A stretch of 64,000 nucleotides of DNA from Cryptomeria japonica (taxonomy: Eukaryota > Streptophyta > Pinopsida > Cupressales > Cupressaceae): positions 182,550,977 to 182,614,976 of the forward strand of contig NC_081411.1 of assembly GCF_030272615.1 (NCBI RefSeq). The letters are read 5' to 3'. The position numbers and the translations under genes are program-made. Within the stretch, counting starts at the first letter, position 1; each line of letters opens with the position of its first letter. The notes under the pieces were generated by a model. It saw only the letters and a program-made list of their open reading frames with translations, was not told where the DNA came from and made no database searches. Positions 48,078-60,960 of the stretch are shown piece after piece.

Positions 48078-51000
48078 TGTTGAACACACAAGGACCATAT
48101 TATAGTTGGTGTTTCCACCTTACCCAAGAACCAATCTGCAAAACATCTTTCATTTTTCAAGAAGAATGCTATTTCACATAGGGAAAATATATTGAGGTGA
48201 GTATAAATGTACAAGAGCCTTTCTTATATAGGAAAAGGCAAGATGAGAGAACCAATAAGGTATGAGAGTAGTTAGAGGGTAGGTGCAACAACCTAACAAC
48301 CTAGCTACAACTACCAATGCACTTAGGAAATATGCAAAGGTACCTGAGTGGAACTTAAGCAAGAGTAAATAATAATTCACTTCAACAACCCCCACTAAGT
48401 GTAACTTAGGGAGTACAACATGCAATATGAGATGCATTATGGGTTGTGATCACATTGCCATATTAGGTACCCATGTACACCTGGAATGCAATGAAATAAA
48501 AATATCTCACAAATGAAGAAAAGAAGAAAAATATTGTGGGAGAAAACTCCTCTCCAAAATAGAGAACATGAAGGACTAAGAAGCCTCCAAAAATAATGTC
48601 CCAAAATAAGAACATGAAGAATATCTGAGAAGAACAAAGCTATAGAAAACTACCAAAGGAAGTCTAATATAGTGTTGTAGCCGAAGTGCCTCCAAGATGA
48701 TGATTAGGATCAATAAGACAACAGTCTGCATGAACTATGTCCCAAATAACACTACTCGCTCAATGATCAGATGGCAAGAAAGCCAATAACATTTGTCATT
48801 CAAAAATACATACAAAACATGAATTTGCATAAGTGACCCAACATCACTACTCAACCAATGCAAGTTACATGAGTTGCGCCAACACTACTCAACCATTATA
48901 AGTTGAAAATATAGGTGCAATAGCTAAATAACCATGATCAACTGAGGAATGCAGGTTGCCTCCACAAAATAGGAATACAAGAGTGTCTCAGTTCACTCCA
49001 AGAAAAACCAAGGAAGCTTTAGAATAAATAATATAATGGCCTCCATAATACTAACTAGAGAGATCATATGACAAATCTATTAAAATAATGTATCACCAAG
49101 AAATGCACGAAGCAGAAGAATACACTACACACACATGAGGCAAGAATACTAGAGATTTATTTGTTATCATGGATGGGCACTCACATGACAAAGTTTTGAT
49201 TGGCAAACAAAAAATGCACTACTCAAGCCCCATGGTGGTTTATAATATAGTAGAAGTATAATATCATGACACAACTCTTGTGCAAAAAGCCCCAAAAGAT
49301 ATGAATGCGACACTACATCTCAATGCGTCTAGAAAGGAAAGTGCTTACAAAAGATGCTCAAATGATTCATAAGAAAAAAAGCCATATATACATATGATGC
49401 AACTAAAACGAATCCAAACGATGCAACCAAAATGTTTCCAAATGGGTCCAAGGGGTGATTGACAGGGCATCACCGCTACGGTGGAATCCAGGCGTGGTCA
49501 CTCCCGTACGGGAACATGACCCCACCCTGGTACAACAAGTTCTCTACTATACTATAGTTTCCAATAAATCCTAGTCGAGCTCTCCCAAAAAAAACAAGAA
49601 ATTAGCCAGTGTGTCAAAACACAAAATCATGAATTAAATGTTAACAAGAAAATAGGTCAAAACATATGAGCTTACAATCCCAAAACACACTACTGACTTG
49701 AATAGGCAACAACTTGCACAAACAACAAAATTAAAAACTTGCATCATTGAATAGTGCATTGAACCACCTTCCCAACAATACCTTGCTTTCCACAAACTAA
49801 TGGCAAACACTCATGTATTGATCCATTGAATAAAATCACCTATTAAGGCCCAAAGGTGAAAAAATCAACCCATCCCTCACTTAAAACTTGAGGGCAAGGG
49901 TATGGTCACCATGTGATTATCCACTTAGGTTCTCAGAAAGAAATGCCCTCCCTCCATCATAAACAATTTCCGTCAACATCCATCAAAACACATCCATTGA
50001 AGGAGAATAAAATGACAATCCAAGCCAACACAACACCACACCTTGCAAGTTACAAGCTTCTATTCACATTTCACATGAGCATTCACAAGTACCACCATCC
50101 ACACAAGGAGATGAGTTGAACAAGTTGGAATCATAATATAAGAGTGTACACCTTAAGCTCAACAAACAATTGTGACCAAAATCAAATGCAATCATAATAT
50201 AATGAGTGAAAAAGGATTGTGCATATCTAATGTGAGACTTATTCCCCAAACCTAAAGTGTAGATCTCACACCCATGAGCCCACAAAACAAGCTATCTATG
50301 GCTACCCTACAAAACAAGTTGTTGCTACACACTAACCATATGAGGGGTATAGAAACCGTAAAATGCTTAATAAAAAATCAGTGCAATGCAACAACTGAGA
50401 AAAATAATTCAAATGCTTCCTGGTAAGAAAATCCAATGTAGATAACAATGGATCCCATGGACCAAGTCTTGGTGCTATTTAGTGAAATATGAGACCACAA
50501 ACCTCTGAACATGGTCCCACGAATAGTAAAGTTGATCCTCCTTCGAACAATAATGTGGGGGTACCAGGCCAAGATGTGATGAAAGTGCCAAACTGAGCAA
50601 GATGAGCTGATAAGAATACAGGCCTGCAATAAAAACCTCAAGCTATTACTCGTCAGGATGGTCCAATGAGCCAACAATAAGAATCAAGCTAGCTATGAAG
50701 GTTATGCAATTGGCTGGGGTTAATCACGCAAAAAAATAATCATCTGCAGATTATATCAAAGCCGCCTATACTTGGACACGTGTGGCCAGACCTCTAAACA
50801 AGGGTTGCGTCTATTCTGGCTCCAAAACGGACCTTCGGTATAGCATGTTAGCGACAAGTTAGTCAGTCGCAGCCGTTAATTGCAAAATCGACGGTATAAA
50901 ACGCGTGACTAACATGCATGTTAGTCAATCCATACTGTCGTTTTGAAACCAGAATAGATGCATCCCTAAACAAGCTAGGTACCAAGATGGCTAGTCAATC

Positions 51001-51650
51001 ACAAACTACCCAGAAAAGATATGTGAGCCAACAATATTGAATGATGATCATAAAAGCGTTCAGCGCCTGATCCCAAAACAAGGAAAGCGCTAAGATGAGG
51101 TGACCCCTAAAAAGAAACTGCAGTCTCCACACAATACACCTGCCAAATACGAGTTGTTCATACCTGTAGACGCCATCCGATCAAGACTATCATAGAAAAT
51201 TCTGATGAAAGAACCGCTGAACTCATAGAATAGGTCGTTTGATAGAAATCAAGACAAATGTTAGAGGCTCACAAAACCTGGCAATTCACCAGGCAGTGGA
51301 ACAAATAGCTGAAGAATGTATTGCACCAGCCATAATAAACCGGCACAACAAAGGAATCCATAAGTTTCTGAGAATATAACATTGGACGCTATCAAGCCGA
51401 TAAACACAACAAAGTATCAAAACTTAAAACTGATATAGATCTGAAGATGATACTGAGCGCCAAATGATAATGGCGTAGTAAAGCGATAAATCTGTCGACC
51501 CAAACCACCTGGAGAGAGACCTCCCAATGGGACCTCAAGAAAAACTTACCAGCAAAAACTCTCATCAAATGGAAGGAAGTACATGAAAATAAGTAGAGAT
51601 TAGGTGCAAGAACCTAACAACCGAGTCGCAACTACCAACACACTTAAATA
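48078..51650 (-). mobile_element. Non-coding LTR-type retroelement fossil (LARD-like)
   Basis: A minus-strand LTR-like unit ends at 48387 (minus-strand reading TGTTGAAGTGAATT), abutting a purine tract (AGTGGGGGTTGT on the minus strand). Its other end is uncertain and may be near 48078. A partial partner copy is seen at 51603-51645 (TTAGGTGCAAGAACCTAACA-like text, also near 48273). The ~3.2 kb between carries no gag or pol motif in any frame I checked. Sequence near the purine tract is related to 20229-20480. Low confidence on borders. Confidence 0.5.
50803..50965. mobile_element. 163-bp Mutator-type MITE
   Basis: Flanked by a perfect 9-bp duplication CTAAACAAG (50794-50802 and 50966-50974). 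The terminal inverted repeats begin GGTTGCGTCTATTCTGG and GGATGCATCTATTCTGG (outward-in) and match at about 24 of 28 positions, counting one base outside. Inside is the perfect 20-bp palindrome GACTAACATGCATGTTAGTC. Nine-bp duplications are typical of Mutator-like transposons. There is no coding capacity, so mobilisation would need a transposase in trans. The perfect duplication suggests a fairly young insertion, later than the LTR fossil that hosts it. Confidence 0.85.
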
Positions 51651-51819
51651 ACAATTTGGTCTAATACACCAAAAAAGTTTTTTATTTTTATTTTGAATTT
51701 TTATGAATTTTTGAGCTATTTTAAAGAGGGACACTTTTTCTTGATTTTTGGGTGAAAATAATAAAGTCATAGAAGTGGAATTATCATCAAATTTAAACAT
51801 ATTATAATGTGGTATGACA

Positions 51820-52480
51820 TGTTAGTGTAGGTTTTTAATTTTTCTTATGTTAGGGGGTATTTAGTTTTCTTACACATATATTATTAAGCTTGCTTAGGTT
51901 ATTAAGAGTGGTTTATATGAGAACTTGTGGTGAAATAATTTAGCTGCATGTGTAATTCTCCACCTCACATGGGTTGTTGAGTTACACAACCCCTTTTGGC
52001 TTTTTGTGCCACCTCTCATAACCACTATTTTGTCATTTCCTAAGTGGGTTATAGGGTAGCTGGGTTTCTCACCCTCTTTCGGCTTTATGTGCCACCTCTT
52101 ATAACTCCTTTTTTGTTGTCATGTAAGCATGTTATGCCACATGCTTTGGCATTTACCAAGTAATTTACAACCTCCCACCTTTTATGGGGTAGTCGGTAAA
52201 ACCTCCCACTTTTTATGGAGGTGGGAGTTAATGCACCTCTTGGATTTATATGCTATTATTTTTTATATAACAAACACTATACTCTCACTTTCACTATTTC
52301 AGTGATAGCTCAATGAGAGTCTTCTCCAAAATTCTCGTTTGTCTCAATTTTTTCTCTCATATCAGATTTATCTTTATTCAGCTGTCTTGATCTTTGATCA
52401 TCTGTTGCTTAGGGAGTTTCATGTGATCTATGACTGACATCAGATCCTGGCTCAGTTCTTGCTTCTTGCATAATCTAACA
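51820..52480 (+). repeat. Copia-3 5' LTR
   Basis: 661 bp, TGTTAG...CTAACA with a perfect 6-bp terminal inversion. It contains a diverged ~90-bp internal duplication (TTTTTGTGCCACCTCTCATA and TTTATGTGCCACCTCTTATA) and a TATATAA box near 52265. Confidence 0.82.
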
Positions 52481-52493
52481 TGGTATCAAAGTC
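52481..52493 (+). promoter_or_regulatory. Copia-3 primer-binding site
   Basis: TGGTATCAAAGTC immediately after the LTR, the initiator-methionine tRNA type with differences. Confidence 0.8.
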
Positions 52494-53469
52494 ATGTTGT
52501 CTGGTATAGCTCATTGTTTTTCCTATTTATTTGAGAGATTTGAGACTATTAGATAGCTAATATTATCCTTGAAAACCAAGTATGTTCTTCTCCTACATTA
52601 TTGTGTGACCTGGAGAATTAGAAAAGTTTAAAGGAAAATAGCTTCTGGTTAAATCTATTTTTATATGTATGTGTTCTTATGAGATCTAGATGATTGTAGT
52701 TTTTTGGTAATATTGGAAGCTTATTCAACAATTTAAGAGTGTCCAAAAGGCTTGAGAAAGTTAAAAGTGACTTTTATTTCACCAATATCAGAGTTTGGAG
52801 GACACAGTAAAAAAATGAGAGTGAAATCTTTTTTATTGGAGTTTTTTTCGTTTTGGCTTCAAAATTCCAGCTTCTTCTCAGTTTCAGAAAAAAGGAGTTC
52901 TAGGTTTGCTTCCCAACATCGAAAAAAATTTGTGTTTTGATGTTTTTCTTAGAAAATTAACACTTTTTTGTAGAAATCGAGTTTGGATAGAGCATCAGTC
53001 ATTTTTCAAGCTAGTATATTCAACAACCTCTCTTAAAAGTTGCATAACATTTGCCTCTCGTGTTGGATTTTTGTAAACAAGTATTTGACGAAAAGATGGA
53101 AATCAGAAATTTTCATTCTTGTGGATCTCATTGAAATGTTCTTCCTTTTTTCATCAGATATTGTGTGTTGAATCAGCTGTAATTTTTTCCTTGAGTAGGT
53201 CATTTCTTTCACTTCAAAAATTTATTTTTAAAAAATGAATAGTTGTTGGAAAGGTATTGAGATGCATTGGACAACTATAAGGCTAATTTTTTTAGATCTT
53301 GTATAAAAATTATTTGTTTTAAATTTTTTTACATTTTGCCATTGGAGCCTTAAAATTTTTGTAATCTATTAAAAGGCCTTGTAAATGTACTAATTATAAA
53401 GTGTCAACCTTGTAATATTTGAGAGGGGGGGGGGGGTAATTTTTTAGATTAGTGGAAAGGGGGGTGTCC

Positions 53470-54190
53470 CATACTGAACCTCAGGATGATACATAAAAAA
53501 AATGGTTTAATAAATGTGATGAATCTTTTGGTACTGTGTGTATGACAGTTTCTTCCTACCTTCTTTTTCACATTGAATCTGTCACTACACCAAATGAAGT
53601 GTGGACCACTTTGGAAAACCTCTTTGGTAAGAATGATGAGCTAAAAGGTCATCAGTTAGAGAATAAACTCTTAGGGTTGAATCCAACCAATTTTGACACT
53701 ATACAAGACTTCTTCACAAAACTTAAGTCTGTAAGATTGTAGTTGGAATAGTGTGGAACTAAGAAAGATGATAAGAAATTGATCATGAGTATTCTTTCAA
53801 GGCTTGGTCCTAACTATTTAGTGTTTGTTTATATATTCTATGCTACAAAATGTGCCCTAGGTACCACATTCAAAATGCCTTCTCTAGATGATTTTTTTAT
53901 AGAACTCACTAGAGAGAAGGACAAATTAGTTCAAATGGATATAATAAAACCCTCTAAATCACATGCCTTAGCTATAACTCAAGGTATAAAAGAACATAAA
54001 GGGTCTAGTAAGCAAGATAAGAAACAAAAGAACCAAGCAAAGAAGAAGAAAGATAAAAATTCTACTGCTTCAAAAGTAGATAATTAGACCTCTTCATCAA
54101 AAGGAGAACAACTTAAGAAGGAGAAAGTCATGTGTTCTTATTGTAAGAGGCCTAGTCATGATGAACATAAATGTTTAAAGAAATAAATTG
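53470..54190 (+). pseudogene. Copia-3 gag region
   Basis: VTTPNEVWTTLENLFGKNDE, LKGHQLENKLLGLNPTNF and a Lys-rich stretch lead to one knuckle, CSYCKRPSHDEHKC (about 54132-54175). The ~1 kb between the primer site and gag is an unusually long leader with a G-run near 53426. Broken. Confidence 0.82.
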
Positions 54191-54319
54191 ATCACCTTTC
54201 ACATCTTCTTTAAAAGAATAATATGAAGGTGTTTGATTCAGTCAAATAGAGTTCATCAGAAGGATCTTCTAAGGACACAAATAAGAGTAAGGAGAAAGGA
54301 AAGGGAAGGCCCTAGTTTC

Positions 54320-57023
54320 TATTGCTTCACAACCTAGTTCTTGGATAATTGACTCGGGGCTTCGCACCACATGGATTCTTCAAAAGATGATTTCACCTCT
54401 TTAGAGCTATGTTTTATGCGTACCATACTAATACGTGATGACACTCCTATTGAAGTGCATGGGAGAGTGTCCCTTGATGTGGGCGAAGGAACATTTCAAG
54501 ATGTCATTTGTGTTCCATATTTATCAACTAATCTCCTATTTGTTTATCAAATCACCCACATTGATTTTGACAAGTGAGTTGACTTCACACTAGATAGAAT
54601 GGTAATTAGGGAAATGCATAATGGGTCTACTCTTGATGTGGGAAAAGAAAATCATAATGCTAGATTATATGAATTTTCTCACTTTGTCCTTGACTCTCCT
54701 TTGATAGTTTTATTCACTCATGCAGATGAGGTGATTTGGTGGCATCAATGGTTTGGTCACAACTTAGTCAACAACACATGTTTTCAGGGTTGCCTTCTAT
54801 TCAATTTTCTAAAGGAGTTTGTCAGATATGCATTCTTAGTAAGCATCCTAAGGGGAAGTATGATAAAGGAAAAGCATGGAGATCTACACAACAATTGGAG
54901 TTGGTACACAGTAACTTGGTAGGACCATTTTCGCAACCATCTTCAATAGGGCTAGATATGTCTTAAAATTAAATTGATGAATTTTATAGATATACATGGG
55001 TTTACTTTCTCAAACAAAAGTCTGAAGTATTTGAGAATTTTCTATATTTAAATGCTTTAGTAGAGAAACAACCTAGGAAGTTCACCAAGATTCTACATAC
55101 AGATAATGGGGGTGAATATGTTAATAATTAATTTGAACAATTTTATGCTTCAAAAGGTATCAACATGCAACACATAGTTCCATATAGTCCTCAGCAGAAT
55201 GGTGTCACAAAATGCAATACTAGGTCCTTGAAGGAGATGACCAGTTGTATGATTCACTCCAGGTCTTTGCCACCTTAGTACTGGGCAGAGGTCATCAATT
55301 GTGTGTGTTACATCCATAACTAAGTTCCTCACAAAGATGTGATGGGGTTAACTCCTTTTCAAGCTTAGATTGGTTGAAAACTCAAAGTTGAGCACTTTAG
55401 AGTGTTTGGTTCTCTTGCTTGGGCCAACATTTCAGTATAGAAATGCAAGGCTATGGATCTACAGATTAAGCCTTGCATAGTTTTTGGATATCCACATGAT
55501 GTAAAAGGGTATAGACTTCTCCATCCAACTACTCATGAGCTGTTCATTGAGAGGAGTGTTCATTTTGAGGAGAGTTCTTCTAGTTCTTCTCATACCACTT
55601 CTCCATGATCCACTATCACATTAGAGATATTTCATCATGATGATAGTTCTTCAAAGGATATTGATCCTCCTAATCTTGATGAGGAGTCTTGTTCCTCCAC
55701 TTCAAATGGTGCCAATGATGATGAGGATTCACATTCTTCTCATAGTCATTATTCAGAGGTTGATAATTCTTCCCCAAACTCTCCAGCCTTAGTGCCTCTT
55801 TGGATTCAACAAAAATTTGAGTCAATAGGAGATTAGCTTGATAATCCATGAGATACTAAAAAGAACAGGGTCACAATTTCAGTAGGCTCCACATCTCTTC
55901 ATTTCGTCAAATTCTGATCCACAATCTTTTCAAGAAGCTTCAGGTGTTTGCGAGTGGTATGCTGGAATGCAAGAAGAGTTCAATTCCTTGGAAAGGATTC
56001 TCACATGGGATTTAGTTCATCTTCCTAAGGGAAGGAAACTTGTTCAATGCAAGTTGATCTATTGAACACAATTTGCAACAGATGGGTTGATTGATAGGTA
56101 GAAGGCTCGCTTGGTAGAAAAACATTTTTCTCAAATTCCAGGGATTGATTACTCTAAGACTTTTTCTCCAGTTGCTAAGATTAATTCCATTTGACTTGTC
56201 CTTTCTATAGCTGTAGCCCATTGTTGGGTAGTTCATCAGATGGATGTGAAGAGTACATTTCTTTATGGTGACCTTTAGGATGAAATCTACATGGAACAAC
56301 CACTAGGATGTTTTGGGAATCCTCACTTGTGTGTCAACTTTTAAAGTCTCTCTATGGCCTCAAACAAGCTCCTCGAGTTTGGTATGCCAAGATGGACTCA
56401 TTTCTTTTGACAGTTAGTTTCACTCAATGCCATTCTGATTCATATGTATAAATAATATAGTAAGATGATACTCACACTTCTGTTCTCTTTGTTGATGACT
56501 TGTTCATCATAGGGAGTCACATATCAACTATCAAGGTAGTTAAAATTTCTCTACATGATAGATTTATAATGTCAAACTTGGGTCTTTTGCATTGCTTCTT
56601 GGGGATTGAGATTACTTAGTCATCTTCAGGTATCTTCCTTGGACAACCCAAGCTGGCACTTGATATGCTCTCTAGATTTTGCATGGTTGATTGTAAGCCT
56701 GCACTTATTCCATTTTTGTCAAGGGTCAAACTTTTGGATAAGTTTTCTTCACCCTCGATTGATGACACTTTATACCAACAACTTGTTGGGAGTCTCATCT
56801 ACTTGAATCATACAAGACCCGACATTCTATATGCTATGGGCATGGTCTCTAGATTTATGTAGGAGCCACACGAGTTGCATTGGAAAGAAGCTAAGAGGAT
56901 CCAACACTTCATTTAGGGTACTAACAATTATGGAATTCAGTATACAATGCGTGTAGATATTGAGTTGGTGGGATATACAGATTCAGATTGGGCAGGTGAT
57001 GTTGGAAAGAGACAGTGCATGTA
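54320..57023 (+). pseudogene. Copia-3 pol region, truncated in RNase H
   Basis: Integrase-type text (LVHSNLVGPFSQPSS, ILHTDNGGEYVN, VPYSPQQNGV); RT-type text (HQMDVKSTFLYGDL, SLYGLKQAPRVWYAKMDSF-like, FVDDLFII, LVGSLIYLNHTRPDILYAMG); RNase H start GYTDSDWAGDV. The domain is cut by the LTR of Copia-4. Dead. Confidence 0.85.
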
Positions 57024-59768
57024 TGTTGATATATTGTCATTGATGGCAACTCATATCAAATTTGGCATCCACAGTTCATTTTTTCATCATTCTAGAATAT
57101 TGATCAAGTATTGGTGAGGTCTGGTGAGTAGAATAGTGTATCCCACAAAGTGTATAGTGTCTTGGTTGGCGAATTATTTTGGTTGAGTATTTTTCTTTGT
57201 GGATATGCAATTTACCTTATTCCAAGTTTGTGGCCTTTGGTGTTAAGTTTTATGTTGGTTGGTGTAGTATCGTAAATTGTGCACCCTTGCTAGGGTGGTA
57301 CAATTTCACACTTGGTTTAGCACCCAGCTTATTTTATTTGCATCTTGCATTATAATTCTCATTTAAGTATTTAATTAATTAATTTAATTAAATCTTAAGT
57401 CATATTTCATCACTCCCCACATCATAAAATTGGGTCGTTCACCCTAAGTGTGCCCCTTGTTATTTTATTCCTCCAATAAATCATTAAATCATAAACCTTA
57501 ATTATGTCCTATCTTGACCTTTAAGGCCTGATTTTGCATATCAAAAAACTTCAAAATCAGATGTAACTTTGGGATTCTCTCTAATATCATCATATCAAAT
57601 GGCCTTGAAAATTTGGTGAAAAGTTGGTCGGACCATGTGCAAAGTGCACATGGTCCTCGACTTTTTTCCCAAAAATTTAGGAGCATAATTCTATGATATT
57701 GTAATGCTTAACCCCAAAATATTGGAGGGAAATTGAATTCCTAGGTTGGCCTAAACACATAGTTAATTCAAAATTAAGATCTAGGGTTTCATACATAAGA
57801 GTTCTTTTTCTTCATTTTGAGGGATCTATCTAAGAATGTATGCGCATGATTTTGGAGCACAAGGAGCCTTCTATGTAGTGAAAGACAAGCCTATGTGGAG
57901 TTTTCAACAATATTCAACAACATTCAACAATATTTCTTCAAGAATGCATCATCAATTAGGATCCTTGAAGATATTAAAGAATAATAGGAGATCACCGACT
58001 GATGATTGGCTTGTACCCCTCCCTTAAAGGTTGGGTATAGTTTCATGTTATTTTCATGTCTTTGCATAAGCTTCATTACATCAAATTTATTATTTAAATT
58101 AATTCTTTAGATCAATTGGCATCATTGATTTAGAGAATTTAATTTGTCAATTATAAGAAATGAGGGTTTACTCTTTAGGGTTGCTCTAGATTGTTTGCTT
58201 TCATTTTAGGATCTTGCATGCACAAGGTTCTAGCACACACATTTTCAGTACATTACCGACTATTTGTGAAGGTGGAAATTACCAAAACAAGGTTTTGACT
58301 GAGGAAAAAACCTATATAGCCACCCAAACCCTATCTTTTCAGTTACAGGTGCAGAAATAGGTACTCGAAAGGAGTTTTAGTTCGAAAAAAGGCACAACGA
58401 CAACCTAGAAGTCTCAGAATTGCTCAAATCTATTAGGGACAAGGGTGTGGTACCCTATTCCTTCCTAGGATAGGATCGTGGTGCCCTATTCCCCCCACTT
58501 TCATGTGATTTGGGGCAGGCTACAAGTTTAGGACCTTCAGATTTCAACCTTTTAGTTGCAGCTCTATCAAATCATCAGGGACAGTGGCATGGCACCCTGG
58601 TCTTGGTCAGTTTGGCTTAGATTTTAGCATTAGGTACACATTTAAATTCCTCCCTCTTATCTTCTTTTAGTATCATAGTTTCAGATCTACAAGTTTATTT
58701 AATTTCAATTCATATGTGCTTCATTGTTTATCTCCTAGTCTAGTTGATCAATCAAACCCTAATTTTTCTCATCACATATGACAAGAGGAATAGAAACCCT
58801 AAGAGATAATCCTTGGCTCTCTCCTTCTCACAAGAAGTAGCCAAAGTGAGCTATCTCCATAGGCTCTTTTGTATTCCCAAAGTGTTGGCTAAAGTGGGAT
58901 TAGGTCCTAGTCACCCAGTCTCGCTTTTCCTCCTACACAACTGGTAAGGTTTGGTAGATTAGGTTTTGGTAAAGTTAGTGGTAACGTGTGGAAATGCATT
59001 ATGCGGATATTTTAGATATATTTTGGTGAGTGTTTAGGTGTTCCACGTTGACGAGCCGACATGTAGAAAGCATGTGGATATTTTGTTTTGGTCCACATGA
59101 TTTGTTTTAAACAATTTGAGCTAACTTGGGGTTACACGTTTCAGTTGCATGCTATGTGGTATTTTTGGGCTGACATGTAATAGATCTAATTTGATGTTGC
59201 AGATATATTATACCAATTGATTTGATTATTTTATTTATTGATGAAATTGTGGAAAATGTTAGCCATTTTCATTTGCGTGGTTGAAGGATTTGTGCTCCGG
59301 TATAATGCAGAATATCAAAACAGAGCGGAGTAGTAGAGTTGAGTAAGATACAATATTTTTTTCTTAACATGAACTATTTTAGGCATTTGCATATTCTATT
59401 TCATATTTTATTTTTATGTATTTTACCTTTGTAACTCTTTTGCAAGGCAATGAGCCTTCCCTAAAGATTGTAGCCTTTTTGGGTTTCTTATTTGAGCAGT
59501 GAGCTCTTGGTAGTGTGCCTAAATGCATGTGTATTCCTATGTAACATTGAAACATACTTTTAATAGAGTATCATTTTACTGTGGGTAGGATCCCACTATG
59601 GTTTTTCCATTGAATAGGTTTTCCACATAAAAATTCTTGTGTTATGGTGGTGCTTTTGTTTATTCCTCTTATTCATTTGCACTAAGTGGATTTAAGGATA
59701 GTTTAATAAGATCCAAAGTTGAAGAACACTAGTTCACCCTCCACTCTCACTATTCATTGATTCCAATA
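57024..59768 (+). repeat. Copia-4 5' LTR, interrupted by an insert
   Basis: The outer parts 57024-57264 and 58943-59768 total about 1,067 bp, close to the 1,062-bp LTR of Copia-2. Their right parts share style (CAGTGAGCTCTTGG, GTGGGTAGGATCCCACTATGG, TTTTTCC...GGTTTTCCACAT). That fit is the main support for the reading. Confidence 0.72.
57265..58942. mobile_element. ~1.7-kb insert in the Copia-4 LTR, solo-LTR-like
   Basis: It starts TGTAGTATCGTAAATTGTGC and seems to end near CCTACACA (58938-58942). It has no coding motif. A weak motif recurs inside it (GGTGTGGTACCCTATTCC, CGTGGTGCCCTATTCC, GGCATGGCACCCTGGTC, near 58447, 58478 and 58585). The flanks GTTGG and ACTGG agree at only 3 of 5 positions. 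Size and TG...CA ends would suit a solo LTR, possibly Gypsy-type, but this is tentative. Confidence 0.45.
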
Positions 59769-59770
59769 AT

Positions 59771-59782
59771 TGGTATTAGAGC
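59771..59782 (+). promoter_or_regulatory. Copia-4 primer-binding site
   Basis: TGGTATTAGAGC, one difference from the usual initiator-methionine tRNA complement. Confidence 0.8.
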
Positions 59783-59809
59783 TTAGTTCCTCAGAGGAAA
59801 CCTAATAGC

Positions 59810-60960
59810 TTGAGGAAGATCCGAGAAGGTAAATCAATAGATTCTAGTAGTCTTAGAAAGCAGCTGGTTATTTCTCTTGAAGATCTTGATCATGCACAAG
59901 ATGAGAACCAACAAGTGAAAACACATCTCAAATATATTAAAGAATACATTGAAACATTGAAGGATCAGTTGAACAAATTAGGGGAAAAGAGAAAGGAGCT
60001 TGTTGATAAGCTTAAGTAGAAAGAAATTTAGAGAATTGGTGAAGAAGCCTTGAGGGAAAATACAAATGAATGTGACTGACTAGATAGAGCCAATACAATA
60101 CAAAAGAATTAAATGAAAGTTATTGTGAGGAGAATGACAAAAGATATTGAAGAAAAGAAGAATAATAAGGAGAATATTGCTTAGTCTCTGAAAGAAAAAT
60201 CCGAAGAATGTTACAAAGTTGAGAGTGAGAATGGACAACTAAAGCTTGACCTACAAGATGCTAGACAACATGAGGAAGATATTGAAAGGGAGGTCATTAT
60301 TCTTAGATATGATCTTGATGTTGTAAATGAGTACAAGGAAAAGTTTTGGGTCAGCTCAACAAAGCTTGATGAGATGCTTACCACTCAGAAGAATCCTAAT
60401 GATACTCAAGGTCTTGGATATGAGAAAGGAGAAAGCTTTGGATCTGGTCAAAGCAATCTTAAGACTCAACAACAAAAGAACAAGACAAGAAAGCCTTTCA
60501 TAAGATAGCCTAATGCTTATAAATTCAATGGTATCTGTTTTGTTCGCAATAAATTTGGTCATATGGCTAGTCACTAAAGAAGTAGGATGATCAAGAACAG
60601 TCCATATTTTATCGGTCAAAATTTCAAATTCAACAAAAATGGTCATAAAAAAAATGTATGCAAAACTGTGATGAATAACTTTTAGAATAGAAATGTCAGA
60701 TTTTATGCATGTGGTATGTTTGGACACATTTATAATCAATGAAAAACAAAAAGAAATTACATGAATTTTAGTCCTGTGTAAGGAGATATTGTTTTCTATG
60801 CTTGCAACAAATCCAATCACATTGCTAAGTACTGTAGAAGAAAAAATGTGAATAGGATACGTCCGAAAGACAAGAACAGGAATGTGAAGCCTGAAGAGAT
60901 GGGTAAAAAAAAACTTGAAGAAATCAAACATCAATTGAAGAAGACATGGGTTAAGAAGAT
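59810..60960 (+). pseudogene. Copia-4 gag-like region with three knuckles
   Basis: A charged, heptad-like coiled coil (LVISLEDLDHAQDENQQVKT, YIETLKDQLNKLGEKRKE; farther on KVESENGQLKLDLQDARQ) leads to KLDEMLTTQKNPNDTQGLGY. Three CCHC-like knuckles follow near 60537-60580, 60705-60750 and 60797-60840 (e.g. CNKSNHIAKYC), then a basic tail (RPKDKNRNVKPEEMGKKK). The usual N-terminal gag part with DGTNY is absent. Decayed fossil. Confidence 0.72.

Larger units (their letters stand above)
51820..57023 (+). mobile_element. Copia-3: Ty1/Copia LTR retrotransposon fossil, interrupted by Copia-4
   Basis: A 5' LTR, primer-binding site, gag and pol up to the middle of RNase H, where Copia-4 begins at 57024. 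The rest of RNase H and the 3' LTR are expected beyond the end of the window. The wording differs clearly from Copia-1 and Copia-2, so this is another Copia lineage. The coding region has more than ten breaks and looks the most decayed of the set. Confidence 0.88.

Noticed and set aside
49440-49560. GC-rich patch with the palindrome TCCCGTACGGGA
   Set aside because: Short and isolated inside the non-coding LTR fossil. No flanking duplication or inverted ends found to call it an element.
60356-60934. 192-codon minus-strand frame
   Set aside because: Antisense to the gag-like region of Copia-4, which has clear zinc-knuckle wording on the plus strand.
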